Made by a program: the position numbers and the translations under genes | Assembly (NCBI GenBank): GCA_964361645.1 | Contig: CAYIBK010000008.1 | Location: forward strand, 1-46,987 | Source of the DNA: 2-01-FULL-39-33 sp964361645 | GTDB taxonomy: Bacteria; Patescibacteriota; Patescibacteriia; 2-01-FULL-39-33 | Direction: 5' to 3' | Length of the DNA: 46,987 bases | Notes under the pieces: generated by a model | Told to the model about the DNA's origin: nothing | The model's input: only the letters and a program-made list of their open reading frames with translations | Databases searched by the model: none | Shown here: in pieces, positions 8,372 through 16,995 of the stretch | How positions within the stretch are numbered: position 1 is the stretch's first letter | Layout: the number at the start of each line of letters is the position of its first letter

Positions 8372-9866
8372 GAAAAAATTAACTGTCAAAAAGATAACAG
8401 AAATATTTCCGGCCGCCTTGGTTTGGTTAACTCTTTTGGGGGTTATAATTCTATCTTTTGCTCGTCCGCTTTGGGCTATTTATTTTATTTTAGTTTTTGT
8501 GATTTATTGGATTATACGTCTTTTTTACATGATGGTGTGGTTGATAATATCTTGGGTTAAGTATTACCATGACACTAAACAAGACTGGTTAGCAGAAATT
8601 AAAAAATTAGATAAAGATTATTTGGAATATTATCATGTTATAGAATATCCAACCTGTGGTGAGCCATATGAAGTGGTTGAAAGATCTTTTGATGAACTTT
8701 TAAAAACCCATTATCCCAAAGATAGAATGATCGTGGTTTTAGGAGGAGAGGAAAGAAAGGGCGAGCAATTTAAAGAGGTAGCTAAAAAAATTAAAGAAAA
8801 ATTTGAGCCAAAATTTTTCAAATTATTGATCACTACTCATAAATTACAATCCGATGAATTGCCAGGCAAGGGAGCTAATGTCCATCATATGGAATTAGAG
8901 ATTAAGAAATTAATAGACGAAATTGGCGTGCCATACGAAAAGGTAATTGTTTCCTCCTTTGATATAGAAACCCTGCCCCATGTCCAATATTTTTCTTATC
9001 TAACTTATAAGTATTTAACACATCCCAATCCTACCTACGCCAGTTACCAACCGCTCATTTTGTATAATAATAACATTTGGGAATCAAGTCCGATAATTAG
9101 AGTAGTGGCTTCGGCGACCACTTTTTGGCTCCTAACCGATCTCTCACGACCAGAAAAATTGCTAACTTTTTCTTCTCACAGTATGAGTTTCAAAATGTTA
9201 GTGGATGTCGGCTTTCATGATAAGACAATAGTAACCGAGGATTCGCGCATTTGTTTGCAAGGATTATTAAATTATGACGGCAAGTATGAAGTAGTGCCAA
9301 TGTTTGTTACTTTGTCGATGGATACGGTTTATATCGGTAAATTTTGGCAGAGCATTAAAAATCAATACAAACAAATGAGGCGTTGGGCTTGGGGAGTAGA
9401 ACATTTTCCCTGGATGTGGGAGAATTTTTTCGGGTTGCATGCCAATAAAAATATTTCTCTTAAAAAAAGGATTCAATATACCTGGAATCAAATTGAGGGT
9501 ATGTATTCCTGGGCTATAGCTCCATTATTAATCTTAATAGTGGGTCGCTTGCCTCTTTATTTAGCCTCTGATAATGATAAGGCCACGGCTTTTTTTCAGA
9601 ATGCTCCGCGTATGTTAGAGAATCTAATGGTTATAGGCATGGTGGGATTAGTTTTAAATTCCATTATGTATACTTTAATGTTACCCACCAAACCTAGAAA
9701 TTATTCTTGGTTCAATTATATTATTATGCTGATTCAATGGGTAATTTTTCCCTTTACTATGATAATTTTTGGTTCTATTCCAGCCATTGATGCTCAAACT
9801 AGATTAATGCTAGGCGGTAAATATAAACTTGGTTTTTGGGTAACGGAAAAGAAAACTGAAAAATAA
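8370..9866 (+). CDS. Membrane-bound family 2-type glycosyltransferase
   Basis: A 498-residue processive-type glycosyltransferase: two N-terminal membrane segments (about residues 12-60), a cytoplasmic GT2-like catalytic domain with 'SFDIETLPHV' (DxD-like), 'VTEDSRICLQG' (acidic catalytic motif) and 'QYKQMRRWAWG' (Q-x-x-R-W motif, seen in cellulose and hyaluronan synthase-like enzymes), then four or so C-terminal membrane segments. The N-terminal GT-A strand is less standard ('MIVVLGGEERKGEQF'). Likely makes or exports a surface polysaccharide; donor and product are unknown. It starts right inside an inverted repeat and is the first of a run of envelope genes. Confidence 0.82.
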   Translation: MKKLTVKKITEIFPAALVWLTLLGVIILSFARPLWAIYFILVFVIYWIIRLFYMMVWLIISWVKYYHDTKQDWLAEIKKLDKDYLEYYHVIEYPTCGEPYEVVERSFDELLKTHYPKDRMIVVLGGEERKGEQFKEVAKKIKEKFEPKFFKLLITTHKLQSDELPGKGANVHHMELEIKKLIDEIGVPYEKVIVSSFDIETLPHVQYFSYLTYKYLTHPNPTYASYQPLILYNNNIWESSPIIRVVASATTFWLLTDLSRPEKLLTFSSHSMSFKMLVDVGFHDKTIVTEDSRICLQGLLNYDGKYEVVPMFVTLSMDTVYIGKFWQSIKNQYKQMRRWAWGVEHFPWMWENFFGLHANKNISLKKRIQYTWNQIEGMYSWAIAPLLILIVGRLPLYLASDNDKATAFFQNAPRMLENLMVIGMVGLVLNSIMYTLMLPTKPRNYSWFNYIIMLIQWVIFPFTMIIFGSIPAIDAQTRLMLGGKYKLGFWVTEKKTEK

Positions 9867-9912
9867 TGCACTAAAGTGCTAGTTATAAAGTTGAAAGTTG
9901 ATAAAGTAAGAG
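9867..9912. repeat. Intergenic repeat of the GCACnAAAGnTGC / AAAGT type
   Basis: A small hairpin GCACTAAAGTGC followed by AAAGTTGAAAGTTGATAAAGT. A related unit follows grpE (38354-38437), where the hairpin is GCACCAAAGGTGC followed by AAAGTCTAAAGTC. Confidence 0.55.
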
Positions 9913-9945
9913 GCACTTTATTATATTATAATAATATTTATAAAA

Positions 9946-9999
9946 TTAAATAATTAAATCATTGTTTATAAATTAGAAATTTTTAAATTAGAAATTGAT
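9946..9999. repeat. AT-rich dispersed repeat (AAATTAGAAATT family)
   Basis: Contains two AAATTAGAAATT units next to TTAAATAATTAAATCATTG. Related units lie at 15696-15732, 19687-19765, 20107-20172, 24833-24914 and 41707-41799, nearly all just upstream of a start codon. Confidence 0.65.
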
Positions 10000-10000
10000 T

Positions 10001-11041
10001 ATGGATTTACCAAAGGTTACAATTCAGATAGTTACTTACAATAGCCTGAAATATTTGCCGTTTATGTTGGAATCAATTTTTAATCAGACTTATCGCGATT
10101 TTCAAGTTTTAGTGATTGATAATAATTCACAGGATGAAACGGTGGATTTTATTAAAAAGAATTATTCCGAAGTTACTGTTTTTCAGAATAAGAAAAATCT
10201 TGGTTTTTCCAAGGCCAATAATCAGGGTATAATGCTGCTTCATTCTCCCTATGTTCTTTTTTGCAATCCGGATATTGTTTTAGAGAAGAACTGGTTAGAG
10301 ATGATTATACAGAAAGCTGAATTAGAAGAATATAAAGATGTTGGCACCTTTGGTGGAAAATTATTAAAATTAAAGCCATCTAATGGTGAGATTGATCAAA
10401 CTAGTAAAACAGATCTGATTGATTCTTGTGGTTTAAAAATTAATAAAAACAGAAAAATTACAGAAATTGGAGCTGGCTTAAATTCTTCTGAATTTCACCA
10501 GGATAGGGAAATATTTGGCTATTCCGGAGCTTTGGTTTTGTATAAGAGAAAATTATTAGATGATTGTTTGATTAAAACCAAAGCCAATCCTAGGGGAGAA
10601 TATTTTGATGAAGATTTCTTTTTTTATAAAGAAGATGTTGATTTGGCTTGGCGAGCGAGAATTTTTGGCTGGAAATCAATGTTTATAGGTGAGGCCATAG
10701 CTTATCATATTCGTTATATGTCTGGCTCAGAGAATAATAGTTTATCCGAAACTATAAAAAATAGAAAAAAACAATCTTCTTTGGCTAAATATTATTCTTA
10801 TCGTAACCATTTGCTTTTATTAATTAAGAATGAATTTCCGCGTAATTTCATCAGGGATTTTTGGCATATAAAATGGTTTGAGATTAAGAAAGCTGGTTAT
10901 GTGATTATTTTTGAATTTAAAAATATAGGCGTTTGGTTGGAAATAATAACCATGTTGCCGAAAATGTTGGCTAAAAGGAAAGAAATTTTTAAAAAAGCGA
11001 AAATTAATCATTTAGATATGGCTAGGTGGATAGAAAAATAA
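10001..11041 (+). CDS. Family 2 glycosyltransferase (rhamnosyltransferase-like)
   Basis: A soluble GT2 enzyme of about 346 residues. The GT-A fold begins 'VTIQIVTYNSLKYLPFML', continues with 'VLVIDNNSQDETVDF' and 'NLGFSKANNQGI', has 'LFCNPDIVLEK' in the DxD position, and the acceptor-side 'FDEDFFFYKEDVDLAWR' typical of WbbL/RfbF-like rhamnosyltransferases. Roughly 80 extra C-terminal residues include a hydrophobic stretch. The ATG at 10001 is preferred; a TTG two codons earlier is also in frame. A second GT2 gene begins one nucleotide after its stop, so they form an operon. It probably adds a sugar to a surface polysaccharide; the sugar cannot be read. Confidence 0.9.
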   Translation: MDLPKVTIQIVTYNSLKYLPFMLESIFNQTYRDFQVLVIDNNSQDETVDFIKKNYSEVTVFQNKKNLGFSKANNQGIMLLHSPYVLFCNPDIVLEKNWLEMIIQKAELEEYKDVGTFGGKLLKLKPSNGEIDQTSKTDLIDSCGLKINKNRKITEIGAGLNSSEFHQDREIFGYSGALVLYKRKLLDDCLIKTKANPRGEYFDEDFFFYKEDVDLAWRARIFGWKSMFIGEAIAYHIRYMSGSENNSLSETIKNRKKQSSLAKYYSYRNHLLLLIKNEFPRNFIRDFWHIKWFEIKKAGYVIIFEFKNIGVWLEIITMLPKMLAKRKEIFKKAKINHLDMARWIEK

Positions 11042-11042
11042 A

Positions 11043-11846
11043 ATGGAAATATCAATAATAATCAATAATTATAAAACCAAAGGTTTGCTCAAACAATGTT
11101 TGAAGGGTATTTATTTGTATCCGCTCAGCGTTGATTATGAAATTATAGTAGTTGATAATAATTCCAATGACGGTTCAGTGGAGATGGTTAGGGATAAATT
11201 CAAACAGATAAAATTGATCGAAGCCAAGGTTAATCTTGGCCATCACAAGGGCAATAATTTGGGCATTAAGAACTCTACTGGTAAATATATCTTGATACTT
11301 AATACCGACATTGCTTTTTTGGATGATGCCATTGATAAAATGTATAATTTTATGGAGTCTCATCAAGAAGTGGCGTTAATTGGCCCGAAATTGAAAAATC
11401 CAGATGGTTCGATACAAATGTCTTGCATGAGGTTTCCTAGCAAACTGGTGCCTATTTACAGAAGAACTTTTTTGGGCAATTTTTCCTTTGCTAAAACTGA
11501 AATTGATCATTATTTAATGAGTGATTTTGATCATCTCTCAACTCGGGAAGTTGATTGGATATTGGGGGCTTGTGTGATGGTAAGAAAATCAGTCATTAAC
11601 AAAGTGGGATTAATGGATGAGAGCTTATTTCTTTATTTTGGCGACATTGCTTGGTGCAAGAAATTTTGGGAATATAATTATAAGGTTTATTATTTTGCCC
11701 AGGCCAATATAGTTCATTATCACAAACGGGAATCAGCTCAAAATGGAATTTTTTCTTATGTCTTTTGGGTTCATATAATTGATTGGATAAGGTATCTAAA
11801 AAAATATTCATTTCGCACCACCAACGATCATGGTCATAATCAGTAA
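11043..11846 (+). CDS. Family 2 glycosyltransferase (rhamnosyltransferase-like)
   Basis: A 267-residue GT2 enzyme with 'ISIIINNYKTKGLLKQCL', 'IIVVDNNSNDGSVEMV', 'NLGHHKGNNLGI', 'ILILNTDIAFLDDA' (DxD position), 'WILGACVMVRKSVI' and 'DESLFLYFGDIAWCKKFW'. This order matches WbbL-type rhamnosyltransferases. It is shorter than its upstream neighbour and lacks the C-terminal extension. It follows that gene after one nucleotide and is followed, after 45 nt, by a DUF4012 gene. The role is likely polysaccharide or glycan assembly at the inner face of the membrane. Confidence 0.9.
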   Translation: MEISIIINNYKTKGLLKQCLKGIYLYPLSVDYEIIVVDNNSNDGSVEMVRDKFKQIKLIEAKVNLGHHKGNNLGIKNSTGKYILILNTDIAFLDDAIDKMYNFMESHQEVALIGPKLKNPDGSIQMSCMRFPSKLVPIYRRTFLGNFSFAKTEIDHYLMSDFDHLSTREVDWILGACVMVRKSVINKVGLMDESLFLYFGDIAWCKKFWEYNYKVYYFAQANIVHYHKRESAQNGIFSYVFWVHIIDWIRYLKKYSFRTTNDHGHNQ

Positions 11847-11891
11847 TAAAAAATTTATAATGTTGCTAGTGCTGAATTTATCAAAAAATTA

Positions 11892-13832
11892 ATGATAGAA
11901 AATTACAATTACATTAATAAAAGATCTAAATCAATTAATACCTTAAGATTTAGGGTTTTAATTTCTTTAGCCGCTATTTTTTTAGTTGGTTTGGTTATTT
12001 TATTTACTCCTTTTATATTACACGGAGTTAGGGCAGTTGATTATGCCACTGTTTCTCTTTCCGAATCACGCCATCTTTTAAATTCTATTGGTGAAAAAAA
12101 TTGGTCCACGGCTGTAAAATCATCGGCTTTGATTAACGATAATTTGATCAAGCTTAATTTAGAAATCAGCCGGCTGGGCCCGATAAGTAAATTACCCAAA
12201 ATAAAAAACAACCTTAAAGTCAGCCAGCAGTTTATAGAAGTGGCCGAGTCTTTGGTTGGTGGCTACTTGGAAACTTTTAAGATTTTTGAAAAGGTAGAAA
12301 AATCAGGCGTTTTGATTGATCCCAGTGTTCTTTTGGAAAATAAAGAAGCCATAAAGCTCATCAGCCAAAATAAAGATCAATTATCACTGGCTCAAAAAAA
12401 CATTGATAGGGCTCATAGCAGTTTTGAGGCAATAGACACTAGTGAATTTTCGGGCCCTTTTTCTAAATATTTAATTCAAGCTCATGATCAGCTTGGCCAG
12501 ATTTTAGAGAGTACTAATATCGCTTTGCCAGCTATCAGCTTACTGACCGATTTATTAGGTTATGAGACACAAAAGAATTATCTATTGGTTTTTGAAAATA
12601 ATATGGAACTTAGGCCCACTGGTGGGTTTATTGGTTCCTATGGCATTATCACTGTAAAGGATGGAAAAATAAAAAATATTTTTACTGATGATGTTTATAA
12701 TTTAGATAAATTATCTGAAGGCAAGATGATGCAACCGGCGCCGCTACCGATGATGGTTTACAACAAACAACAATATTGGTATATGCGCGATGCCAATTGG
12801 TTTGCTTCTTGGCCCGATTCAGCTAAAAAAATAGTAGAATTTTTTCATACTGAAAGAATAAATGCGAATTTACCAAACCAACAGATAGATGGGGTGATTG
12901 CCATTACGCCTGATTTTATTGCCAATCTTTTAGAGGTTTTGGGGCCAATTGAAATTCAGGGTATTACCTTTTCTGCCAATAATTTTGCTATGGATTTAGA
13001 AAAGTTTGTGGAAGGTGGTTTTGAGGAAAAAAATATTCCCTTTGAAGAGCGCAAATCAATTATTGGTTCGTTGTCTAAAATTTTAATAAGCAGAATAGAA
13101 AAGACTACTACCCATGATTTTACTAAATTATGGCTAGCTTTCAAAAAAAATATAGATCAAAAAAATATATTAGTTTATCTTTTTGATGATCAATTGCAGA
13201 AATATTTTTCTGATAGAAATTGGGCTGGTGAAATCAGGGCAACTGATGGCGATTATTTGATGGTTATAGATAGTAATTTTGCTTCCTTAAAAACAGATGC
13301 GGTTATGGAGAAATCAATTAAAAGAAGCCTGTCAATAAATGGGTCGGGAGATTTAATGGCCCGGCTAGAAATAACCTACAAGCATAATGGTCAATTTGTT
13401 AAAAATTTAATTACCAGATATCGCACTTATTCAAAAGTTTATGTGCCTAAGGGGTCTTGGTTTGAAAGTGGATCGATTAAAGATGGTAATTCTGAAACTA
13501 ATATAAATATGTCTGAGGGTTTGGAGTATGGCACTGAATACGAGAAATCTTTTGCGGCTTATTTTATAATAATTGAGCCGGGAGAATCTAAAACCGTCAT
13601 TTTAAATTACAAATTACCTGATTATCTTAAACAACAGCATAAAAATGGCACCTACAGTTTATTGATCCAAAAGCAACCAGGCACAATTGGACATAAGCTG
13701 GGAATTGATTTAAACTTGAGTAGAGAAATTTTGGCTTATAAATCAGCTACTTTGCCTAGTTATTACAATAAGAAATCAATAGGTTGGCAAACTGATTTAT
13801 CTATAGATAGAGAATATAAATTAAAATTTTAA
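11892..13832 (+). CDS. DUF4012 domain protein, membrane-anchored
   Basis: A 646-residue protein with one N-terminal membrane segment (about residues 25-46) and a large outside region. The DUF4012 signature is visible as 'NYLLVFENNMELRPTGGFIGSYG', preceded by a helical region, and followed by 'MRDANWFASWPDSAKKIVEF' and 'IDGVIAITPDFIANLLEVLG'. The family is widespread in Patescibacteria and Gram-positives, often beside glycosyltransferases; it recalls LytR-CpsA-Psr-type cell-wall ligases in context, but the reaction is unproven. It is 9 nt before mreB and probably in the same transcript as the two GT2 genes. Confidence 0.9.
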   Translation: MIENYNYINKRSKSINTLRFRVLISLAAIFLVGLVILFTPFILHGVRAVDYATVSLSESRHLLNSIGEKNWSTAVKSSALINDNLIKLNLEISRLGPISKLPKIKNNLKVSQQFIEVAESLVGGYLETFKIFEKVEKSGVLIDPSVLLENKEAIKLISQNKDQLSLAQKNIDRAHSSFEAIDTSEFSGPFSKYLIQAHDQLGQILESTNIALPAISLLTDLLGYETQKNYLLVFENNMELRPTGGFIGSYGIITVKDGKIKNIFTDDVYNLDKLSEGKMMQPAPLPMMVYNKQQYWYMRDANWFASWPDSAKKIVEFFHTERINANLPNQQIDGVIAITPDFIANLLEVLGPIEIQGITFSANNFAMDLEKFVEGGFEEKNIPFEERKSIIGSLSKILISRIEKTTTHDFTKLWLAFKKNIDQKNILVYLFDDQLQKYFSDRNWAGEIRATDGDYLMVIDSNFASLKTDAVMEKSIKRSLSINGSGDLMARLEITYKHNGQFVKNLITRYRTYSKVYVPKGSWFESGSIKDGNSETNINMSEGLEYGTEYEKSFAAYFIIIEPGESKTVILNYKLPDYLKQQHKNGTYSLLIQKQPGTIGHKLGIDLNLSREILAYKSATLPSYYNKKSIGWQTDLSIDREYKLKF

Positions 13833-13841
13833 TATATTTAG

Positions 13842-14849
13842 ATGTTTTTGAAAAGAATTGGAATTGATTTGGGCACCACCAACATCTTAGTTTATGTGCC
13901 TAAAAAGGGAGTAGTTATTAATGAGCCATCGGTGGTGGCTATTTCTAATGTTGATAAAAAAATTATTGCTGTCGGCGCCGAAGCCAAGGAAATGCTGGGT
14001 AGGACACCAGATACTATTATCGCTCAAAGGCCACTTAAGGATGGAGTGATTGCTGATTATAAAACTACCGAAGCTATGCTTAGATATTTTATTAATAAAG
14101 CTTTGGGCGGAGTGAGGATTTTTAGACCAGAAGTTATGGTGGCTGTTCCAGCTGGCATTACCTCCACTGAAAGGCGCGCAGTAATTGATGCGACCATTGC
14201 GGCCGGGGCCAAAGCCGCTTATATTATTAAAGAACCAATAGTGGCAGCTATCGGAGCTAATATTCCCATTGGCAGTGCTTCTGGGCATATGATTATTGAT
14301 ATTGGCGGTGGGACTTCGGAAATTGCCGTAATTTCTTTGGGTGGCATAGTTTCTTCTACTTCGGTTAGGATTGGCGGCAACAAAATGGATGTAGCCATTG
14401 GTGAATATATCAGAAAAAAATATGGCCTCGCTATTGGCGAGCGCACAGCCGAACAAATAAAGATTAATATCGGCTCGGCTCTATACTTGGAAGAAAAACT
14501 TTATATGGAGGTTAGGGGACGCGATATGATTATGGGATTGCCTAAAACTATTACTGTTTCATCTGATGATGTGACCGATGCTATTCAGGCTGAATTAGAA
14601 GGCATTACTAGTGCGGTAAAAAATGTTTTGTATAAGACTCCGCCAGAATTATCGGCTGATGTGATTGATAAGGGGATTGTGATGTCTGGTGGCACTAGCT
14701 TGCTAAGAAATATTGATAAAATGATTTCTTTAAGTACGGGCGTGTCTTCTTATGTGGCTGATGATCCGCTTTATTGCGTGGCCAAGGGCACTGGTATTGC
14801 CTTGGATAATTTGGAGAGTTATAAGAGGTCTATTTTGGCTACAAAATAA
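13842..14849 (+). CDS. mreB: Rod shape-determining protein MreB, canonical copy
   Basis: A bacterial actin homologue that forms membrane-bound filaments guiding cell-wall elongation. The 335-residue protein has the phosphate-1 motif 'GIDLGTTNILVY', 'NEPSVVAIS', the phosphate-2 motif 'MIIDIGGGTSEIAVISL' with its Asp and Thr intact, 'RIGGNKMD', 'AEQIKINIGSA' and the adenosine motif 'VMSGGTSLLRNID'. Length and motifs are standard. Unusually it stands with glycosyltransferases and DUF4012, while a more divergent MreB heads the mreC-mreD-PBP2 operon 10 kb away. Confidence 0.95.
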   Translation: MFLKRIGIDLGTTNILVYVPKKGVVINEPSVVAISNVDKKIIAVGAEAKEMLGRTPDTIIAQRPLKDGVIADYKTTEAMLRYFINKALGGVRIFRPEVMVAVPAGITSTERRAVIDATIAAGAKAAYIIKEPIVAAIGANIPIGSASGHMIIDIGGGTSEIAVISLGGIVSSTSVRIGGNKMDVAIGEYIRKKYGLAIGERTAEQIKINIGSALYLEEKLYMEVRGRDMIMGLPKTITVSSDDVTDAIQAELEGITSAVKNVLYKTPPELSADVIDKGIVMSGGTSLLRNIDKMISLSTGVSSYVADDPLYCVAKGTGIALDNLESYKRSILATK

Positions 14850-14875
14850 ATTTGTAATTGCCAACTGCCTTTTAC

Positions 14876-15245
14876 TGTCATTGCGAGGAACGAAGTAATT
14901 TCATATCATTTAATTAAGTTAAAATATTTTATTAATTATATTAAATAAGGTGAACATAAAAAATATTGTGCGAATTTTACATATTTAGTGAGCGTTAAGA
15001 AGCTAACATTCCGTTGTTATTTTTTATAATAAATCCGAGCATATGACAATTTGGATTAAGCGGAAAGTAAAATGAGTTATAAAACTTTTACTGTTTGAGT
15101 CCGCTGTGGGCGGACGAGTTTAAAAGTTTTGTTAGAATTTTACTTGAAGCGCCAAATTGTCATCGCTCGTAGTTTTGTGCTCCTTTTGGTAGCAAAAGGA
15201 GCTAAAAGATATAAATATGAGATTGCTTCGTTCCTCGCAATGACA
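14876..15245. repeat. Nested inverted-repeat element, MITE-like
   Basis: The outer ends (14876-14902 and 15219-15245) are inverted copies of the TGTCATTGCGAGG...GAAGCAATCTC-type repeat found at four other places here. Inside, 15036-15169 forms a second long imperfect hairpin whose arms share TGACAATTTGG, GTAAAAT, AAAACTTTTA and CGTCCGC/GCGGAC blocks, with the tip at 15099-15115. There is no open reading frame of note in this 476-nt gap. A near-identical copy of the left inner arm occurs in reverse at 40142-40184. It could be a non-autonomous transposable element or a structured RNA gene. Confidence 0.7.
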
Positions 15246-15325
15246 ATAAAAAATATAAGAATACTAAAAAATAAAAGTATAATAACTAAAGATATTAATA
15301 ACATTTAAAATTTATAAATTACGGA

Positions 15326-15631
15326 ATGGGCAACAAATTACAAGATGAATTAAATCCAACAGGAAGCAATGAGAGATATTTTTCAAAACAAAACTTTGAA
15401 ATGTTGTTTTGGATTTCTCTAATAACTTTCTTTTTTTCTTTATTTTTTGCAAATGATGTAAGTATGTATTATCTTATTGGAGCTGTTATTTGTTTTATTT
15501 TTTCAAAATTAAATTGGCAATCTAAATACTTAAGCTGGTGCGAAAGTATTTTTGGGGTATCATTTTTTATCTTCTTCGTTGGCATACTTATATTCGCTAT
15601 TATTTATGGAATTTTAATATGGTCTAGATAA
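15326..15631 (+). CDS. Small hypothetical membrane protein
   Basis: A 101-residue protein with a polar first 25 residues and then three or four membrane segments ('MLFWISLITFFFSLFF', 'MYYLIGAVICFIFS', 'VSFFIFFVGILIFAIIYGI'). I do not recognise a family. It stands alone, between the inverted-repeat element and a glycosyltransferase, without an obvious promoter or Shine-Dalgarno site. It could be an accessory gene brought in beside the repeat. Coding status rests on length and consistent membrane-protein composition. Confidence 0.55.
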   Translation: MGNKLQDELNPTGSNERYFSKQNFEMLFWISLITFFFSLFFANDVSMYYLIGAVICFIFSKLNWQSKYLSWCESIFGVSFFIFFVGILIFAIIYGILIWSR

Positions 15632-15695
15632 ATCTCTCATAATTGTATTGTACGACAGATGTTTTCAAATTTAGTCATTTAGACACTAAAAATTA

Positions 15696-15732
15696 TTCAA
15701 AAATTAGAAATTATAAATTAAAAATTTTATAG
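15696..15732. repeat. AT-rich dispersed repeat (AAATTAGAAATT family)
   Basis: Contains AAAAATTAGAAATTATAAATT and sits directly before the large palindrome at 15735. Confidence 0.5.
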
Positions 15733-15734
15733 TT

Positions 15735-15774
15735 ATATCTCCGCACATATCTCCGGGGATGTGTGCGGAGATAT
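15735..15774. promoter_or_regulatory. 40-nt near-perfect palindrome in the leader of the GT4 gene
   Basis: 13-nt perfect arms (15735-15747 and 15762-15774: ATATCTCCGCACA and its complement) that keep pairing inward with G-T wobbles to the centre. It ends 18 nt before the ATG at 15793. No T tract follows, so a classic terminator is unlikely; a leader hairpin or a protein-binding site is possible. Confidence 0.7.
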
Positions 15775-15792
15775 TTCTATAAATTATTCTTT

Positions 15793-16908
15793 ATGACTAT
15801 CGGCATAGACGCTTCGCGCGCCAATCGTCCCAATAAAACCGGAGTGGAATGGTACTCTTATCATTTAATCCAGGAATTAAAGAAAATTACGCCGGATGAT
15901 GTCAGGGTTGTTTTGTATACCAATGAAAAATTAACAGACGGCTTAGAGAATTGTCCCCAAAACTTCAAAGAAAAAATATTAAATTGGCCGCCCAAATATT
16001 TATGGACTCAGATCAGATTAGGCTGGGAATTATTTTGGCACGCCCCGGATGTTTTATTTGTGCCAGCTCACACCATTCCTTTCTGGCCCATAAGCCGTAA
16101 AACTAAAGTTTATGTTACCGTGCATGATGTTGGCTTTAAAAGATACCCCAATCTTTATAAAAAAATCCAATACTATTATCATGATTTAACTATGAAGGTT
16201 ATTAGACACCGAGCCGATAAGATTATTACTATTTCTGATTTTTCTAAGTCTGAAATTATAGATTTATATAAAGTTGATGCCAATAAGATTATAGTTATTC
16301 CGCTGGGTTATGATAAAGATAAATATAATGCCAGTGTTTTAGAAAATAAAAATATTTTAGATAAGTATAATATTATCCAACCATATGTTTTATATGTCGG
16401 CCGGCTGGAAAAAAAGAAAAATATCGGCAATATGGTTAAGGCTTTTGCCTATACTAAGGCCTCTCATCATAATTTAAAGCTGGTTTTGGCTGGTAACGCT
16501 GGCAACGACTACGAAGCCATCAAGAAAATAATCACTGATAATAAATTGGCAGATGAAATTATACTCCCAGGCTATATTGCCGAAGATGATTTGCCTACAG
16601 TTATGAAAATGGCAGAAATATTTTTGTTCCCCACTCTTTATGAGGGCTTTGGCTTGCCTATTTTGCAAGCCATGGCTGTAAGTACGCCGGTGGTAACTTC
16701 CGACATGGAACCGCATCGGGAAGTGGCCGGCGGAGCTGCTGCCTTAGCTAAGGCGCAGAATCCAGAAAGTATTGCCCAGCAAATAAATAAGATTATAAAA
16801 GATAAGGAATTTACTATTGAATTAAAAGACAGGGGCATTAAAAGGGCCAGCCAATTTTCTTGGACCGAGACGGCTATAAAGACACTAGCAGTTATATCTC
16901 AAAAATAA
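15793..16908 (+). CDS. Family 4 glycosyltransferase
   Basis: A GT-B fold glycosyltransferase of about 371 residues. The N-terminal domain begins 'TIGIDASRANRPNKTGVEWY' and contains 'VYVTVHDVGFKRYP'; the C-terminal domain has 'PYVLYVGRLEKKKNI', 'LVLAGNAG', 'LPGYIAEDDLP' and 'LFPTLYEGFGLPILQAMA'. In the usual E-x7-E motif the second Glu is Gln here, which could alter nucleotide-sugar handling. The ATG at 15793 is chosen because the family start follows at once; a GTG ten codons earlier would read through the palindrome. It likely builds cell-surface glycans. A terminator follows. Confidence 0.9.
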   Translation: MTIGIDASRANRPNKTGVEWYSYHLIQELKKITPDDVRVVLYTNEKLTDGLENCPQNFKEKILNWPPKYLWTQIRLGWELFWHAPDVLFVPAHTIPFWPISRKTKVYVTVHDVGFKRYPNLYKKIQYYYHDLTMKVIRHRADKIITISDFSKSEIIDLYKVDANKIIVIPLGYDKDKYNASVLENKNILDKYNIIQPYVLYVGRLEKKKNIGNMVKAFAYTKASHHNLKLVLAGNAGNDYEAIKKIITDNKLADEIILPGYIAEDDLPTVMKMAEIFLFPTLYEGFGLPILQAMAVSTPVVTSDMEPHREVAGGAAALAKAQNPESIAQQINKIIKDKEFTIELKDRGIKRASQFSWTETAIKTLAVISQK

Positions 16909-16914
16909 ATTTAG

Positions 16915-16948
16915 CAAAAAGGCTAATTCAGGCTTGCTTAGTCTTTTT
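16915..16948 (+). terminator. Intrinsic terminator after the GT4 gene
   Basis: AAAAAGGCTAA pairs with TTAGTCTTTTT (one G-T) around a short loop, with a T tract at the end. Confidence 0.75.
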
Positions 16949-16995
16949 ATTTTAATAATTTGATAAAATAGAGAGTTGGTAGAAAGCAGTGATTT

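Noticed and set aside
13887..14456. A 189-codon open frame on the minus strand opposite mreB
   Set aside because: It mirrors a clear MreB coding sequence, is rich in Asn, Ser and His as expected from antisense of AT-rich genes, and shows no motif.
14876..15245. CRISPR array
   Set aside because: Repeats here and at 22128-22346 are inverted hairpins, not regularly spaced direct repeats, and no cas gene is present.
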